Of a stretch of 64,000 bases of DNA, positions 12,401 to 24,107 are shown one piece after another; position 1 is the first letter of the stretch, and each line of letters begins with the position of its first letter. Location of the stretch: NCBI GenBank assembly GCA_004154925.1, contig QJNS01000011.1:1-64000 (forward strand). Reading direction: 5' to 3'. The stretch comes from Monosporascus cannonballus. Lineage: Eukaryota; Ascomycota; Sordariomycetes; Xylariales. The notes below the pieces were generated by a model. That model saw only the letters and a program-made list of their open reading frames with translations, was not told where the DNA came from and searched no databases. Made by a program: the position numbers and the translations under genes.

Positions 12401-13479
12401 TTATTTCGTTCTTTTTATTTATAATGTCGGCATAAAATTTATTATTTTTAAATATTTTTAACTTCTTAACCCCGTTTTTATTACCGTATCTATATTTATA
12501 TAATTTATTTATTTTTATATCGGAATCGGAATCGCCGGCGTCGCCAAAACGTAATAATTCCTAATCCGACGTTATAAATAATATATCGGAAAAAAAAATT
12601 AAAATAATAATCCTTTTTGAAATTAAAATATTACGCGTTAAAAATAAACGATATTTATTAAATAATAATACTAATAGCAGATTAAAAGATAATCGCAATA
12701 TTAAATTAAAAAGCAGAAAACGAAATTTTGCCGATTTTAATTAAGGCCGATAGCAAAAAACGCGTTTAATTTCGGCGCGGCGTCGCGGTCGTAAAACGCG
12801 ATAATTATAAATATTTAAATAATATTAATTAAAATTATTAATATATTATTTATTTATTAAATTTATTAATTTTATTAATTTTTAATTCGTTAAGCTTTAT
12901 ATAGGATATTAATTTATCTTAATTCGGATTAATTATATGCCGTAATAAATATATAATAAATATTTTTAATTAAGAAAATTAACGGAATTTTGTATTACGT
13001 AATTCGAATTATAATTTATTACGGCTATTAACAAATTATCTTTTTAATTTATAGCCCTTAATTTACGATATCGAATTAAAATTTTTTAAATTTTATTTTC
13101 CGGTTTTTTTTTCGAATTTGTCGTATTAGTTCTTAAAATATTTCTATTTTTTTCAACCCTTAAGGTATTTTAATTTGGATTAAGTAATTGGGATAAAAAA
13201 TTAATTATACGGGTAAATAAATAATATAAATAATTTTTCGCCAATATTAAAAAGGTTATTTTTCGCTACTAATATAATTATTTTAATATCCGCTTTTTTT
13301 AAATATTAATTTAAAACGTTTAAAATTTTGAATTTGTAATAAATCCTTATTAATTATGCTTTATAACTTTATCCTTTTATAATTAAAATTAATATTTATC
13401 GGCGTACGGTTTTAATTAATATTTTTCGAAGCCGCCCGTATATTTTATCGCTATTTTATTAAAGATTTTGGTAATTATT

Positions 13480-13650
13480 TCTTTTTCGAACTGGGATTTT
13501 TTGGTTCTTTTAATAAAGGTTAACGGCCGGATTTAACTTTTTCCCCTTACCGCGTTTTCCCTTTGTCGGCGTAGCTAGGTCCCCGGCTAGTTCTAAGGAT
13601 TTCTTTATTTTTTTCCCAGCTAATTCTAAGAATTTCTTTATATCAAAATT
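13480..13650 (-). pseudogene. Less-mutated Lys-rich coding relic inside copy B
   Basis: On the minus strand one frame stays open for about 45 codons and encodes a basic stretch with two LELAG motifs about 13 residues apart, followed by TKGKRGKGKKLNPAVNLY and a stop. The DNA shows a matching near-direct repeat of about 30 bases (around 13580-13640, CTARTTCTAARRATTTCTTTAT). It is GC-richer than its surroundings. It is presumably a piece of the element's protein; I do not recognise the family. Confidence 0.3.
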
Positions 13651-16600
13651 TTACATAAATATAATAATAATTGGATATTCCGAGTAACCGCCGAAATCCT
13701 TAATACTAATACCGAATATGCTGCAGTATTTAAAAATCCAATTTTTATATAAAGTTATTTGTTCGACAGCTAATTATATAAAATTACGAACTTTTTTTGT
13801 TTAATATTATAAAAATAACGTTTATATAATATATATTATAAGATATATTGCGGTTTTGTATTTTTCTTAATCGGGACCACAAAATTACTATATTCTTAAT
13901 ATTATTTATATTATGCAAATTATTATAGGTTATAAATTTTCGAAAACGACTAATAGTCCGAATTATACGGTTTTTTAGAAAATATACGCCGGTTAAATTT
14001 GTAATATGGAAAACGTTTATTTTACGGTTCCAAAAATTTATTATCTAATAAATAATATTATATATTATTTAATAACTTTTTTATGATTTAATGGAAATAA
14101 AGTTTGAAAATTATTAAAATATATAAATATATTTTTTATTAACTTTGTATAAGTTATATATATAATCGAAATCCCGGAATATTTATTTAAGTTTTATTCC
14201 GAAATTATCGTAAGTAAAATATGCGTTAATATATATATAATAATACGCAACTTATGTTTTTTGGTATATAATAATAAAATTTACCTTATAAAAACCTTAT
14301 AATATTAAGATTTTATTAAATAATCGTTTGGCTTAAAGAAAGTTTATTTTGTAAACTGGGACAGGGTTTAAAAGGACGGTATACATAATAAGAAATAAGG
14401 TATGAAAAATGGCGCCATAATTAATATAATTCGTATCGAAAGTTAATTTAATGCCGTTATAATCTTTATGTACGTTTTAATTTTTTGCTAAATCGTTATA
14501 TATTTTCTTAATACGATTATTATATTTTATTATATCAATTAATAGTAATATTATTATAATAACTATATAATATTAAATATATATAAATAAGCAATTATAA
14601 TTAGAAAATTAAATAATATTAATAGTTTACCGATATAAATTCGGTTTAATTAAGACCAGAAATATAAATAAAAATATAAAATATAATAAATAAGATAAAA
14701 TTCGTATATTAAATAATTACCGAATATGTTATTAATATAAATAAAAAATATATAAGGATTTCTAATATACGAATAAAGTTTACGGATAATTAATAAATTA
14801 TAAAAATATCCCAGGGCAATATATATAATTAAGATTAAAAAAAATATATATTTTAGGATTATGTAATTATAAATATATAAATTATTAAATTCATATAAAT
14901 TATTAAATATAAACCAAAAAATTAACGTTATTTTTTCTTATAGCAAAATAATAATATATAGAAAAAAAATCTAACAATTATATATAAATTATACGAAATG
15001 TATATTTTGTTATAAATTTCATAATATAATTTATAAAATTATTTTAATTAAATATATATTAAATATAATTATTATAATTATAAAATATATAATTAATATT
15101 ATTTACCTAATATAATTTCTTATAATTTCAAATATTTATTATATTTTAATATATAAAATTATATTATTTACGATATAATAATTATTAATTAGTTTTTTTT
15201 ACTTAATACCCGAAATCCATATTATAATATATATTTTTATATATTTTACAATACTATAAAAAGTAAATAAATTCTTTGCCGATATAATAAAGGCAATGGT
15301 TGTTATGGTTTCCGATAATATATTCCGAATAACTCCAAAAAACCTTATTTGCTCGGCCAAAGAAATTAGATTCTTTAATAATATTCCCGAAAAACAATTT
15401 GCCTCCAAAAAATAACCTTAAGGACGGATAATAAGATCTCGGACCAAAAAATAACCGGAACCGGTATTAAAATAATTTGCGAAAAGGCAAAACCGACGAC
15501 GTAATCCTAATTAAAATATTTTCATATTAGCCAAATAACATTTAATTATTTTAAGATATAAGATATTCCTTACAAAAAGTAAATATTGTATGTAACCGCT
15601 TTTAAATATTAGATATATGCTATAAAGTTATATTAATATAACGGAAAATTAAAAAAATAAATACCTTATATTTTGGCATTAATACGATTATATATTAATT
15701 AAAATTTTTTATAATTATTGGAAATTTATAAATTCGATAACATTATAAAAAACTTATATTACGAATAAGATTTTTTATTACGAAAAAATACGGCGTTTAT
15801 ATAAATATTAAATATTAATAATATAATTCGGAATATTTTCCGTAATAATAATCGACAAAATAAGATTTACGTTATAACGGATTATACCGGCCTTATAAGT
15901 TATTAAATTGTTAAATTAATTACGAATTTTCGATTAATTACAGTTTTCGTAATTTAGCAAAAAGGTTATATAAATTTAATACCATATAAATAATGCGAAA
16001 AATAGTTTATAACTTTATAAACCGGGTTACTTAATTAAGAAATATATATTATATAATTATTTTATAAATATTATAATTTACGGAATTATACAAATAATAA
16101 ATATGCAAATTATATATAAAAATACGGGAAAAAATATTTATACGCAATTTTCAAATATTTGGCATTATTATATAATCCGAATAAAATTTTTTAAAAGGAT
16201 TTAAATATAGATATTACGCCTAAAACAAATAAGATTTTGGAACCCGAAAATATAAAAAAAATATTGATATATAAATTATAATAACGCGTAAAAAAAAGGC
16301 AAAACGGAAAGGAAAAAATCTTAGAAAATACTTAAAAATGTTAGCTAATAAATTAATTACAAACGGGGTATATAAATTAATCCGAAATTATACGTTATAT
16401 TTAATTATAAATAATACGATATTTTTATACGACCTTACAAAAAATAAAACGTTCGAATAAAATATAATTAATTAAAATTACGTAAATTATAAATCTAATT
16501 ATTTATATTAATTTTATTAATAATTATACCGCGTACCGTATCGTAAATATTATTTTTTTGTTTATAATTTTATTACCGGAAATAAACAAATTACGTTAAT

Positions 16601-19600
16601 ATAATAATTAAATACTTATAATAATATATAAAACGATCCCGAAATTAATTAAGTAAAATTACGTAAATAATAAAGTTATATTAATATTAAAATTATAATA
16701 TAAATATTATATTACTTATAAAAAGGTACAAAATAATAAAAAAATAAAAAATTATATTAACAGCTCGTTTTTGTTTAATAAATTTTTATTTTATTTATCC
16801 GATAACAATAAAAACGATAACGAACCGCTTTAATTAAAATTATTAATTAAGTTATCGACAATTTGCATTATAAAATTATAATTTTTTTCCGTATACAAAA
16901 TATTACGGTTATCCGGAGCCAAATTATCTTTAGTAAATTTAATATTAAAAGTTTTTCGACTAATTACATTAAGACTATTTATAAATTAATTTTCGTCTTT
17001 TACCGTATTTAATTAATTAAGTTTATTTACGTCGTTAACAATAGGTACGGTATTATTAAAATTAATAAGCTTAATTTCTATAACTTTACAGCTTGCAATT
17101 ACAATATTTTCGAAATCTTAGCCGTCCTTTTTAATCCGAGACAGATATCCTTTAACAAACTAGAAATTCCGAAATAAAAAATGGGCGCGTTCGAAAATTT
17201 CGTTACGAAAATCTCGAATAACGTAACGCTTATTTTGCGAAAAAGCATAACGGGCATAAAATTCGCGTTATAGAGATATACGATATTTAATTAAAAACGA
17301 ATTTCGGAAAAAAATAATATTAATATTATATATATTATTTTTCGACCGGCAAAATTCGTTAATAAACTATAAATTATAATGTTCGCCTTTTCGATTAAAT
17401 ATTTTTCATATTTTTTTTAAATTTTGTCGGAACCAAATTTAATATTAAGATCGAATTAATAAATATTTAATCTAATATTATAAAACGTAATATTTAATTA
17501 AAATAAAATATTTTTTATCGTAATTAAATTAACCGGTCCTATAAAAAAATAATAATATCGATATTAGCTACCTAATGTAATTAATATTACCATATCGTAT
17601 AATATACGAAAAATATAAATAAACCTAAGTTTTTTTAAAGGAAACGGTAATAATTTTGAAAATTTTTATTAATAAAAATAATATCGATTAACGGTTAGTT
17701 ATTATTTTTAATAAATTTAAAAAAGTTATCGCCTTATAAAATATCGGCCATATTAAAAATATTTCCGGTTCCGTAATTATCTAATAAAAAAGTTTTATTC
17801 GACATATTTTAATCAAAACCGCATTACCTAGAAAATAATATAAAAAAATTATATTCCCGAATTAAAAAATAAAATACTTATAAATTATCTGTTAAATTAT
17901 TTATATTATCAGGTAACGTATTATTAACAAATAATAACAAAAAATTCTCGTCGAAAAAATCTTTATTTATTAATGCATCTTAATTAAGATCCCGTAATAC
18001 CTCCCTTTTTTATCCGGTACGACTAAGATATTTAGAAATTACGTTATACGTAATAGATTTAAATTCGGCGACGGTTAACCAAAAGTATATATATTCTATA
18101 AATTCGGTAAGCTTAACTTTCGAAAAAAGATTTTCGATCGAAATATTCCGGAAAGCTTTATATACGTTAAACGCTTTTATTATAAATAATTTATATCGGA
18201 TACGTAATTCTTACAAAAATAACGTAAATATATAAATATTATGCATATAAAGAATAAAAAGTTTGAAAAAATAGAATTTCGGCGATTTCTGATATAATTA
18301 TATTATTTTATGTAAAAATTAATAATTTATTTTTAAAATTATTTATATTTTATATATTCCGGCTATATTATCGGGCTAATAAGTACGTATAAATATAAAT
18401 AAAAAATTTATTTATATGTAAAATAAAATAAAAATAAAAAGAAATTACTATTTTTTATTATATAAATCGGTTATTTTAACTTAATTAGTCTATATTTTCC
18501 AAATATAACTAATTATTGTTTAATTTTTATAAATAAGATAAAAACGTTTCGAAAATTATTAAAAACTTTTTTTTAAATTTATATATTTTTTAAGAAAAAC
18601 TTTCGATAAACGTTATAAATACCGTCGCTAGTACTTTTATCTTTATTAATTGTACTTAACAAAATCGAACGGTACTTATTATACGGAATATATTTTAATT
18701 TGGAAAAACCGAAAAGTTTTATTTATTATATTTATAAAACGTATTAATAAAAATAAGGAATAAAATCCGGATAATATTAATTACGAATTAATAAAAAATA
18801 TTAAGTAATATTAGATATTATTATAACATTTTATAAAACTATTTTATTTTATAATATTAATTAAGCCGGAATATAGATTACTTTAATCTTTTTTTAAAGA
18901 TACGGTTATAATGGCGGGTAAAAGCGGTAATAATATTCCGTATAACGGTATTATATTAAAACGTTATATTACAAATACAATTTTAAATATTAAAGTTATC
19001 GTATTAAAATACGATATCGCCTTATTATATTTGGTTATAAAACGTAATTTATTTTAATTAAAACTATATAATTATAAAGAAATTAATGTAATTACCTTAA
19101 TTTTTTCCGTTAACCGAATTATATTTTTATTTAATATATAATAATTTTCGTAAATACTTAATTCCTTTAATATATTAATATTATCCCGTAATAAACCCGA
19201 AAATAATAAAAATTTACTTAATAAATAAGGTAAATAATTGCCGTTAATTTTAGAAATTATTTTAATTATAATAATTAAGATTATAAAAAAAATATATAAA
19301 AATATCCGAATCGTTATTATTATAAAACCGTTTCGTTTTTCGTTTTGCATTATACGATTATTATTTTTTTTCCTAAGGTATATAATTATTTAATTTAGGA
19401 ATTTGAATTAATTAAAAGTAAGCGTTTTTACAAAATGTTATTTTCGTTAAAAATAATATAAATTATTTTAATTTCGAATAATATTTTTTTGGCGAACGAC
19501 GGAATTTAGGCTTATTTATAAAAGCTATAAGTTTTCCGTATAATATATTATAGTATCTGCGTATAACGAGGTCTTAATTAGCCGGAATTAAAAATTCCTG

Positions 19601-19976
19601 TTAACTTTCGTGTATTAATAACTTTTTGCGTATTCGTTTTTCCTTTAAAACGTTAATTAATCGGTTAATCCGAACGGTCGAATTAATAGTTCGGCTTAAA
19701 TTATTGCAAAAAACCTAATTACGAATAAAATTTTCAAATATTATGTTAATTTTTTTATGTTAATATCAGAAATTTAAGGTACGCGTACGTATATTTTGTT
19801 TTAAGGGCGTGGCCCGGTAAAACTGGGAGAATTCGGATTTATCGTATTTTAAAAAGAGAGATAATAACGTGACGAGTTCGAGCTGCAGCTGTTATACGCG
19901 TTACGGTTTAAGAATAGCAAATAGGTCCTGATTAAAATTAGAATGATATTGATAATAAGCCATGGCAGAAATAACG

Positions 19977-20007
<31 letters not shown>

Positions 20008-20227
20008 AAAAAACGATTTGTTATTAAGTTATTACGGATTTTCGTTTTTTTGAAAAAGCAAATGCACCAAACGAAGCCGTTTTTACGTAATTACAACTCA
20101 GGCCTCGCTGGCTCGTTACGGGGATTTAGGATTTGATTAGTTAATATTTAGCGTTATGGAGCAGTACTTGAGTAACTTTGAAAAAATTGGAAAAACGAGC
20201 CAGGGAGGCCTAAGCTAGCTGAGATAA

Positions 20228-20283
20228 GTTATTGCGTAACCTTTTGACATCTAGAGAGATAATTAATTTAAAAATTCATGCTC
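20228..20283. other. Short AT-rich gap between copy B and the Fot1-type element
   Basis: 56 bases with no feature. They are the immediate left flank of the transposon that follows. Confidence 0.3.
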
Positions 20284-20285
20284 TA

Positions 20286-20327
20286 GTGTGGGTGACCCAC
20301 CTTTGGAGTACACCCACCTTTGAAGAA
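20286..20327 (+). repeat. Left terminal inverted repeat of Fot1-type element
   Basis: Starts GTGTGGGTGACCCACCTTTG and matches the complement of 22111-22152 at 40 of 42 positions. Preceded by TA. Confidence 0.92.
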
Positions 20328-20427
20328 CGAATTTTTCCCACTAGCGAATGTAAACCTTTTTTATCAATATATTGTAACTCAATAATAATTAAAGCAATTT
20401 TGAAATAATTCGTATCAGATCTTGAAA

Positions 20428-22033
20428 ATGGGCCCTAACGATAAATACCTTATTGTTAAATCACTTAAGGAAATAAGGGAGGGTGCCAGAGTTGAAAATG
20501 CAGCTGAGGCTTGGGGTACCTCTGCCATAACGGTCCGGAAACGCCGAGACGGCGGTTTTATTATATAAAAGGGCCTTAAACCTTATTAACGTTTTTCAAA
20601 GGATAATAAAAACTTCGTAATAAAGTGAATATGTAAAAAAAAAGATATAGGACGAATTTTTAATAAGGTTCAGATCCGTTATTTTGCTGAAATCGTTTTA
20701 TAGAATTATGAGGACAAAAAGCCCTTAGGGAAATACTGGGTTAATGGCTTTATATATCGAAACCCTGATATCATAACGAAACTTAGAAGGTAACTCGATT
20801 TCTTTAAGGCAAAAGATATTTAAAAAGATACCTTTTAACGATATTACAAGGCCTTAAAACGTATTATCCATAAAAAGAAAATTAAGCCAGGAAAAATTAC
20901 GAATATAAATAAATATAATATTTAAAAAGGTAAATCCCATAATAAGAAGGTTTTAGGTAACGTTTTTAAAGGCTATGCCGAATTAAAAACGTTTAAAAGA
21001 ATAAATTAAGTTTTTATTTTCGAAATAATTATTTTGGCAGGCAAAATGGTAATTCCAATAATTATTTTTAAAAAATCACATTTTAAAAATAATGGTTTTT
21101 TAATATAATCCCCCAGTGAAAATATAATTTATCTTTTTCGGAATAAAGTAACGCCCAAATCGCTTTGTAATAACTTTGCGAAATATATTTTCCGGAAACG
21201 AAACCTCCGAAAGCAACCGACGGAAAAATCTTTTTAATAAATAAATACGTTACGTACGAATCCGTTTAATTTTAATACGAATGCAAAATTAATAACGTAA
21301 TATTAATTTATTTACCGCCGCATTTTACTTACGTATTATAACCCTTAGATATAAACGTTTTTTTCTTATTAAATATGGCATATTATTAAAGGATAAAAAA
21401 ATAACAAAGTTATAATATCTCCACGCCCCGGATAAAATAAAGTTTTATCGAAACATACGCCTACGTACGTAATAAAGCTATTACATAAAAAAATATTTAC
21501 AGCAATTTCCGTTACGTAAAAGTTTAGCCGTTAAATATAAATAAAATTATTAAAAACCCTAGGGTGGTTTATCCGGAGCTAGATATTCCTAGGCCAATTA
21601 TTTCGATGGAAAAAAGTTTTTATCAACTACCCGAAAAAATAACGTTTTTTATACCCAAAAAAAGCCAAGACCTAAAAAAGCAATTTAGACATTTCGTATT
21701 TAAAAACGTTAGTACGAAACGCGATTATCGGACGTTCGTAAGAAAAACGAGCAAAGCGCTAAATCAAAACGTTAAAATTATTACCATTTACAATTCGAAA
21801 ATCAGTTCCTCCGTAACGAAAATAAATCATTAAAACCAGTAACGAAAAAAAAGGTTAAGCCTTCGCCGGGCGAGTCATACGCTAATATTGAAAATATTTA
21901 CCGGGCCTAAAGGGAAGCTAAGCAACAGCAGGCGAAACTGGTAAAAAATCACAAGGCTTAAATGGCGTTAAAAAAGCAGGATCTATTAGAGAGTGCGCCT
22001 ACTGTATTAGAGCATATGCGCGACCCTTCATAA
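20428..22033 (+). pseudogene. Fot1/pogo-type transposase, destroyed by stops and frameshifts
   Basis: The N-terminal part from ATG 20428 reads as a helix-turn-helix segment (with EGARVENAAEAWGTS and VRKRR) typical of pogo transposases, then a second DNA-binding region with LGKYWVNGFIYRNPDI (about 20730). Many in-frame stops follow where Gln or Trp codons are expected. The C-terminal end stays open from about 21564 to 21833 (with PKKSQDLKKQF and FVRKTSKALNQN) and continues in another frame to a stop at 22031-22033, ending EHMRDPS. This order of segments is characteristic of Fot1-like transposases, which catalyse cut-and-paste transposition at TA. The protein is clearly not functional and is described only as a relic. 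Confidence 0.85.
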
Positions 22034-22110
22034 CATTTAATTACATTGTTTTATATGGCGTTTTGTGTGTAAATTTATGCATGGGTGGTGTTGTTAGGGG
22101 TCAGGGAGTG

Positions 22111-22152
22111 TTCTCCAAAGGTGGGTGCACTCCAAAGGTGGGTCACCCACAC
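22111..22152 (-). repeat. Right terminal inverted repeat of Fot1-type element
   Basis: Complement of the left repeat with two differences. Followed by TA, then by the transcription terminator of the adjacent tRNA gene. Confidence 0.92.
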
Positions 22153-22165
22153 TAAACAAACGGAG

Positions 22166-22170
22166 AAAAA
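22166..22170 (-). terminator. RNA polymerase III terminator of tRNA-Trp
   Basis: Five consecutive T residues on the transcribed sense strand (AAAAA on the plus strand), starting three bases after the discriminator base of the tRNA. Confidence 0.7.
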
Positions 22171-22172
22171 GA

Positions 22173-22253
22173 TGAGGACGACCCGACTTGAACGGATAAC
22201 CTTTCGATACCTTTGCTGGAGTCGAACGCGACTACCAATTGCGCCACGTCCCC
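22173..22253 (-). tRNA. tRNA-Trp (anticodon CCA) with a 7-base intron
   Basis: The minus strand folds as a tRNA. The acceptor stem GGGGACG pairs with CGTCCTC (one G-U). The D arm GCGC is followed by AATTGGTA and TCGC. The anticodon stem is TTCGA/TCGAA, and the T arm is ATCCG-TTCAAGT-CGGGT. The loop is CTCCAG, then CAAAGGT, then A, so the anticodon is CCA with a putative 7-base intron after position 37. The internal A box (TGGCGCAATTGG) and B box (GTTCAAGTC) fit RNA polymerase III promoters, and five T residues lie just downstream (22166-22170). Oddities are one extra base on the 3' side of the D arm and GTTCAA where GTTCGA is usual. It may be a functional gene or one beginning to decay. The Fot1-type element is inserted about 12 bases beyond the terminator. 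Confidence 0.82.
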
Positions 22254-23023
22254 TGTTATGCAAAAGTTCTCCAATATGGTTTTAAGAGTCCATCCTTCAG
22301 GAGCCCAGGCATCTTCTAGCTCGGCTTTTCATTTTTTATTATGTGTCAGTCACGTGACGATAGACGCTAATGCCAAATTTTCTCTACTTAGCGATAGCAC
22401 CCATCCTTACCTTGGCGAGCTCAGACCTCGCTGGTTGGTATTAAGGTTGTTCTAATCACTGGCTTTTAGGGAATTCGCTGAGTTAGGTCAGAAATTCCAC
22501 TTTAACTCTTCCACTAACTTCAGTAACCATTTAGTAGCGCTTTCGCGGCAGGCTACGCTTTGATGCTTTGTGTTCATCTACCAATAATACTTCTTGAATT
22601 CAAAATTTGAAGCCACTCTTGAATTTCCATGATGAGTCTTCATTATGTCAATGATACTCTCCGATTCGCTGGGACTGTTTTGGGCAGAGCCACCTTCATG
22701 CCTCTTCATAGAAAAGGTAGGTAGTGAAGCTAATCAGTTTCACTAATCAGCGGAGGCTTAAGTCCACCTGGAGGAAGCAGAGACAGTGACGCGGGAATTA
22801 TATGTTTCAAATTTCATCAGTTTGGGGAGAGAGTATTGGTGACCGTGGAGGTCACGATGAGCGGCGTATGATGCGTCGCTTTTAGATTCCCTCACTTTCA
22901 TCTGGAGCATTTTCCTCGGCAATTTACGGCGAGGGAATACCCACTTAACGCCATCGTTTTGCCCTTGTTTTAACGTAGTGAGCTTGCGAACGTAGTGAAC
23001 GAGGGTTATTGTGTCGAAAATCC
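22254..23023. other. Intergenic island, no gene recognised
   Basis: GC content is intermediate and there is little sign of RIP. The longest reading frames either run into the N gap and poly-C tract or lack any recognisable motif. I see no RNA gene apart from the adjacent tRNA. Confidence 0.4.
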
Positions 23024-23153
23024 CGCTTCCCTTAGAACCGATTTCCGTATTTGGACATCCCAAATAGGAAGGTTTTGGCAACACCTGCCGCAACATGACC
23101 GCCACCTGGCACGTCCCCATATTTGGACCGTCGATATGACTAACAAAACTGCG

Positions 23154-23163
23154 NNNNNNNNNN
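23154..23163. other. Assembly gap (10 N)
   Basis: Ten unresolved bases placed directly against a poly-C run. They mark an assembly join or unresolved homopolymer. Confidence 0.95.

Positions 23164-23226
<63 letters not shown>
23164..23226. repeat. 63-base poly-C homopolymer beside the gap
   Basis: An uninterrupted run of C. Next to an N gap it is more likely a sequencing or gap-filling artefact than biology. Any glycine- or proline-rich frame crossing it should be ignored. Confidence 0.9.
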
Positions 23227-23227
<1 letters not shown>

Positions 23228-23485
23228 AAGCCCACCGGCCGGCATGCATGGTTGACATATAGTTAACGTACGGTTAACGCTATTAAAACGAGGACATATT
23301 GTGCTTGCCGCGGCGACGCGGTAGCCTCACGTTCCCGTTCCCTTAAAACCGATTGCCGTATTTGGATCTTGGCACATCCCAAATAGGAAGGTTTTGCCAA
23401 CACCTGCCGCCACCCTACCGCCACCTGGCACGTTAAAACGAGGAGGGCATATTGTGCTTGCCGCGGCGACGGGGTAGCCTTACGT

Positions 23486-24107
23486 ATACTTTTTACCCAC
23501 GGACCCATACGGTCCCAAGGGTGACACGGAATTCCTCCGAGTAACCCGTGGGAATTTCAGGAAATTCAAAAAATACTTACGAGATATTTATAAGAATTTT
23601 GTATAACTTATCGGGTATATAAGGATATTTTTCCAAATCCAAAAATACTTATTCGGGGTTTGCAAATGAGGGGGTGTGTATTGGCACGTGCGCCGCTCTA
23701 GGTACATGTATGACTAAGGTAATTGCTATGGGCAACTTTCCGGAAACGGATATGTCTGTTGCTGGATGAATTTCTAGGAACTGGTACATCGCTTGACCAC
23801 AGCCAGCGCCGGAACAGTACCTATTATTATGCAGTTGTCGTGGAATAGGGGTATCTGTGTTAGTCATCAAGCTCCACAGCACCCGGAAGAACCTTATTCC
23901 GGCGCTCCCACAGTATATAGAGAGCTTCCTAGCTACCGCTCCTTGGAGCTCAATTCTAGTCAGACAATTATCACTTCCCACACTCTGTGCAACCTTTTCT
24001 CGCGATCAGCCTAACTGTGACAGCAGTGTAGCCCTACCGTTGATGATATATCAAACGGCTGGTCTAAGACGGCACCCACACGTAACTCGATATCTGATCA
24101 GTTGAGC
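23486..24107. other. Intergenic DNA left of the inverted element pair
   Basis: No gene is recognised. The part 23540-23660 is AT-rich and contains GGGGTTTGCAAATG (about 23654-23667), loosely like the element ends further right. Small frames on both strands (23649-23981 and 23857-24105) have no motifs. Confidence 0.35.

Larger units (their letters stand above)
9287..20227. mobile_element. Large unidentified repeat element, copy B (about 10.9 kb, RIP-degraded)
   Basis: The longer of two directly repeated copies (see 3818-9188). The left end shares the TCACGA start and the GC-rich near-palindrome (9369-9404). The right end contains CTGGCTCGTT (about 20109) and its complement AACGAGCCAG (about 20194-20203), which could form a stem, and finishes AGCTAGCTGAGATAA. 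The body is riddled with stops on both strands. The only patch that still looks protein-like is minus-strand DNA at about 13480-13650 (Lys-rich, with a repeated LELAG motif). Frames such as 11252-11449, 15199-15408 and 19072-19350 have no recognisable motif. At about 11 kb it is larger than most fungal DNA transposons. The class is unresolved. Confidence 0.55.
20286..22152 (+). mobile_element. Fot1/pogo-type (Tc1/mariner superfamily) DNA transposon, complete ends, RIP-inactivated
   Basis: The element is 1867 bases, close to the 1.9 kb of Fot1 elements. Its ends are 42-base inverted repeats (20286-20327 and 22111-22152) that differ at only two positions, and it is flanked by a TA on each side (20284-20285 and 22153-22154), the standard target duplication of this superfamily. 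Each inverted repeat itself contains two copies of the motif ACCCACCTTTGRAG. Inside is a plus-strand transposase relic. Stops at former Gln and Trp codons indicate RIP. The ends look far less mutated than the middle. Confidence 0.92.
23024..23485. repeat. Short tandem repeat array (about 150-bp unit) interrupted by a gap
   Basis: Segment 23024-23114 recurs at 23336-23433 (shared CCCAAATAGGAAGGTTTT and CCGCCACCTGGCACGT). The segment at 23283-23330 recurs at 23433-23485 (shared CATATTGTGCTTGCCGCGGC). The order is therefore B, gap, A, B, A, with a period of about 150 bases. The 312-base distance between the two B blocks is about two periods, which suggests that one unit is hidden or lost at the N gap and poly-C run. 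Confidence 0.65.

Noticed and set aside
11252..19350. Frames 11252-11449, 15199-15408 and 19072-19350 on the minus strand
   Set aside because: They lie inside RIP-saturated repeat DNA, are bounded by stops on all sides and show no recognisable family pattern. The frame at 15199-15408 is slightly protein-like but cannot be assigned.
20100..20227. Helitron-like 3' end (stem followed by CTAG-like bases) for copy B
   Set aside because: The stem lies far from the end, no TC start is evident on the left, and no Rep/helicase motif can be read.
22758..23258. Glycine-rich or proline-rich proteins crossing the poly-C run
   Set aside because: They are created by the homopolymer and the N gap, which are likely assembly artefacts.
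23484..23672. Possible small relative of the TAGGGTTT element (GGGGTTTGCAAATG and TTACCCACGGACCC nearby)
   Set aside because: The two sites do not form matching inverted ends and no target duplication is visible.
24050..24107. tRNA-like sequence (GGTCTAAG, and AGCTCAACTGATC on the other strand) at the left element border
   Set aside because: Only single-arm resemblance; anticodon and T stems do not form on either strand.
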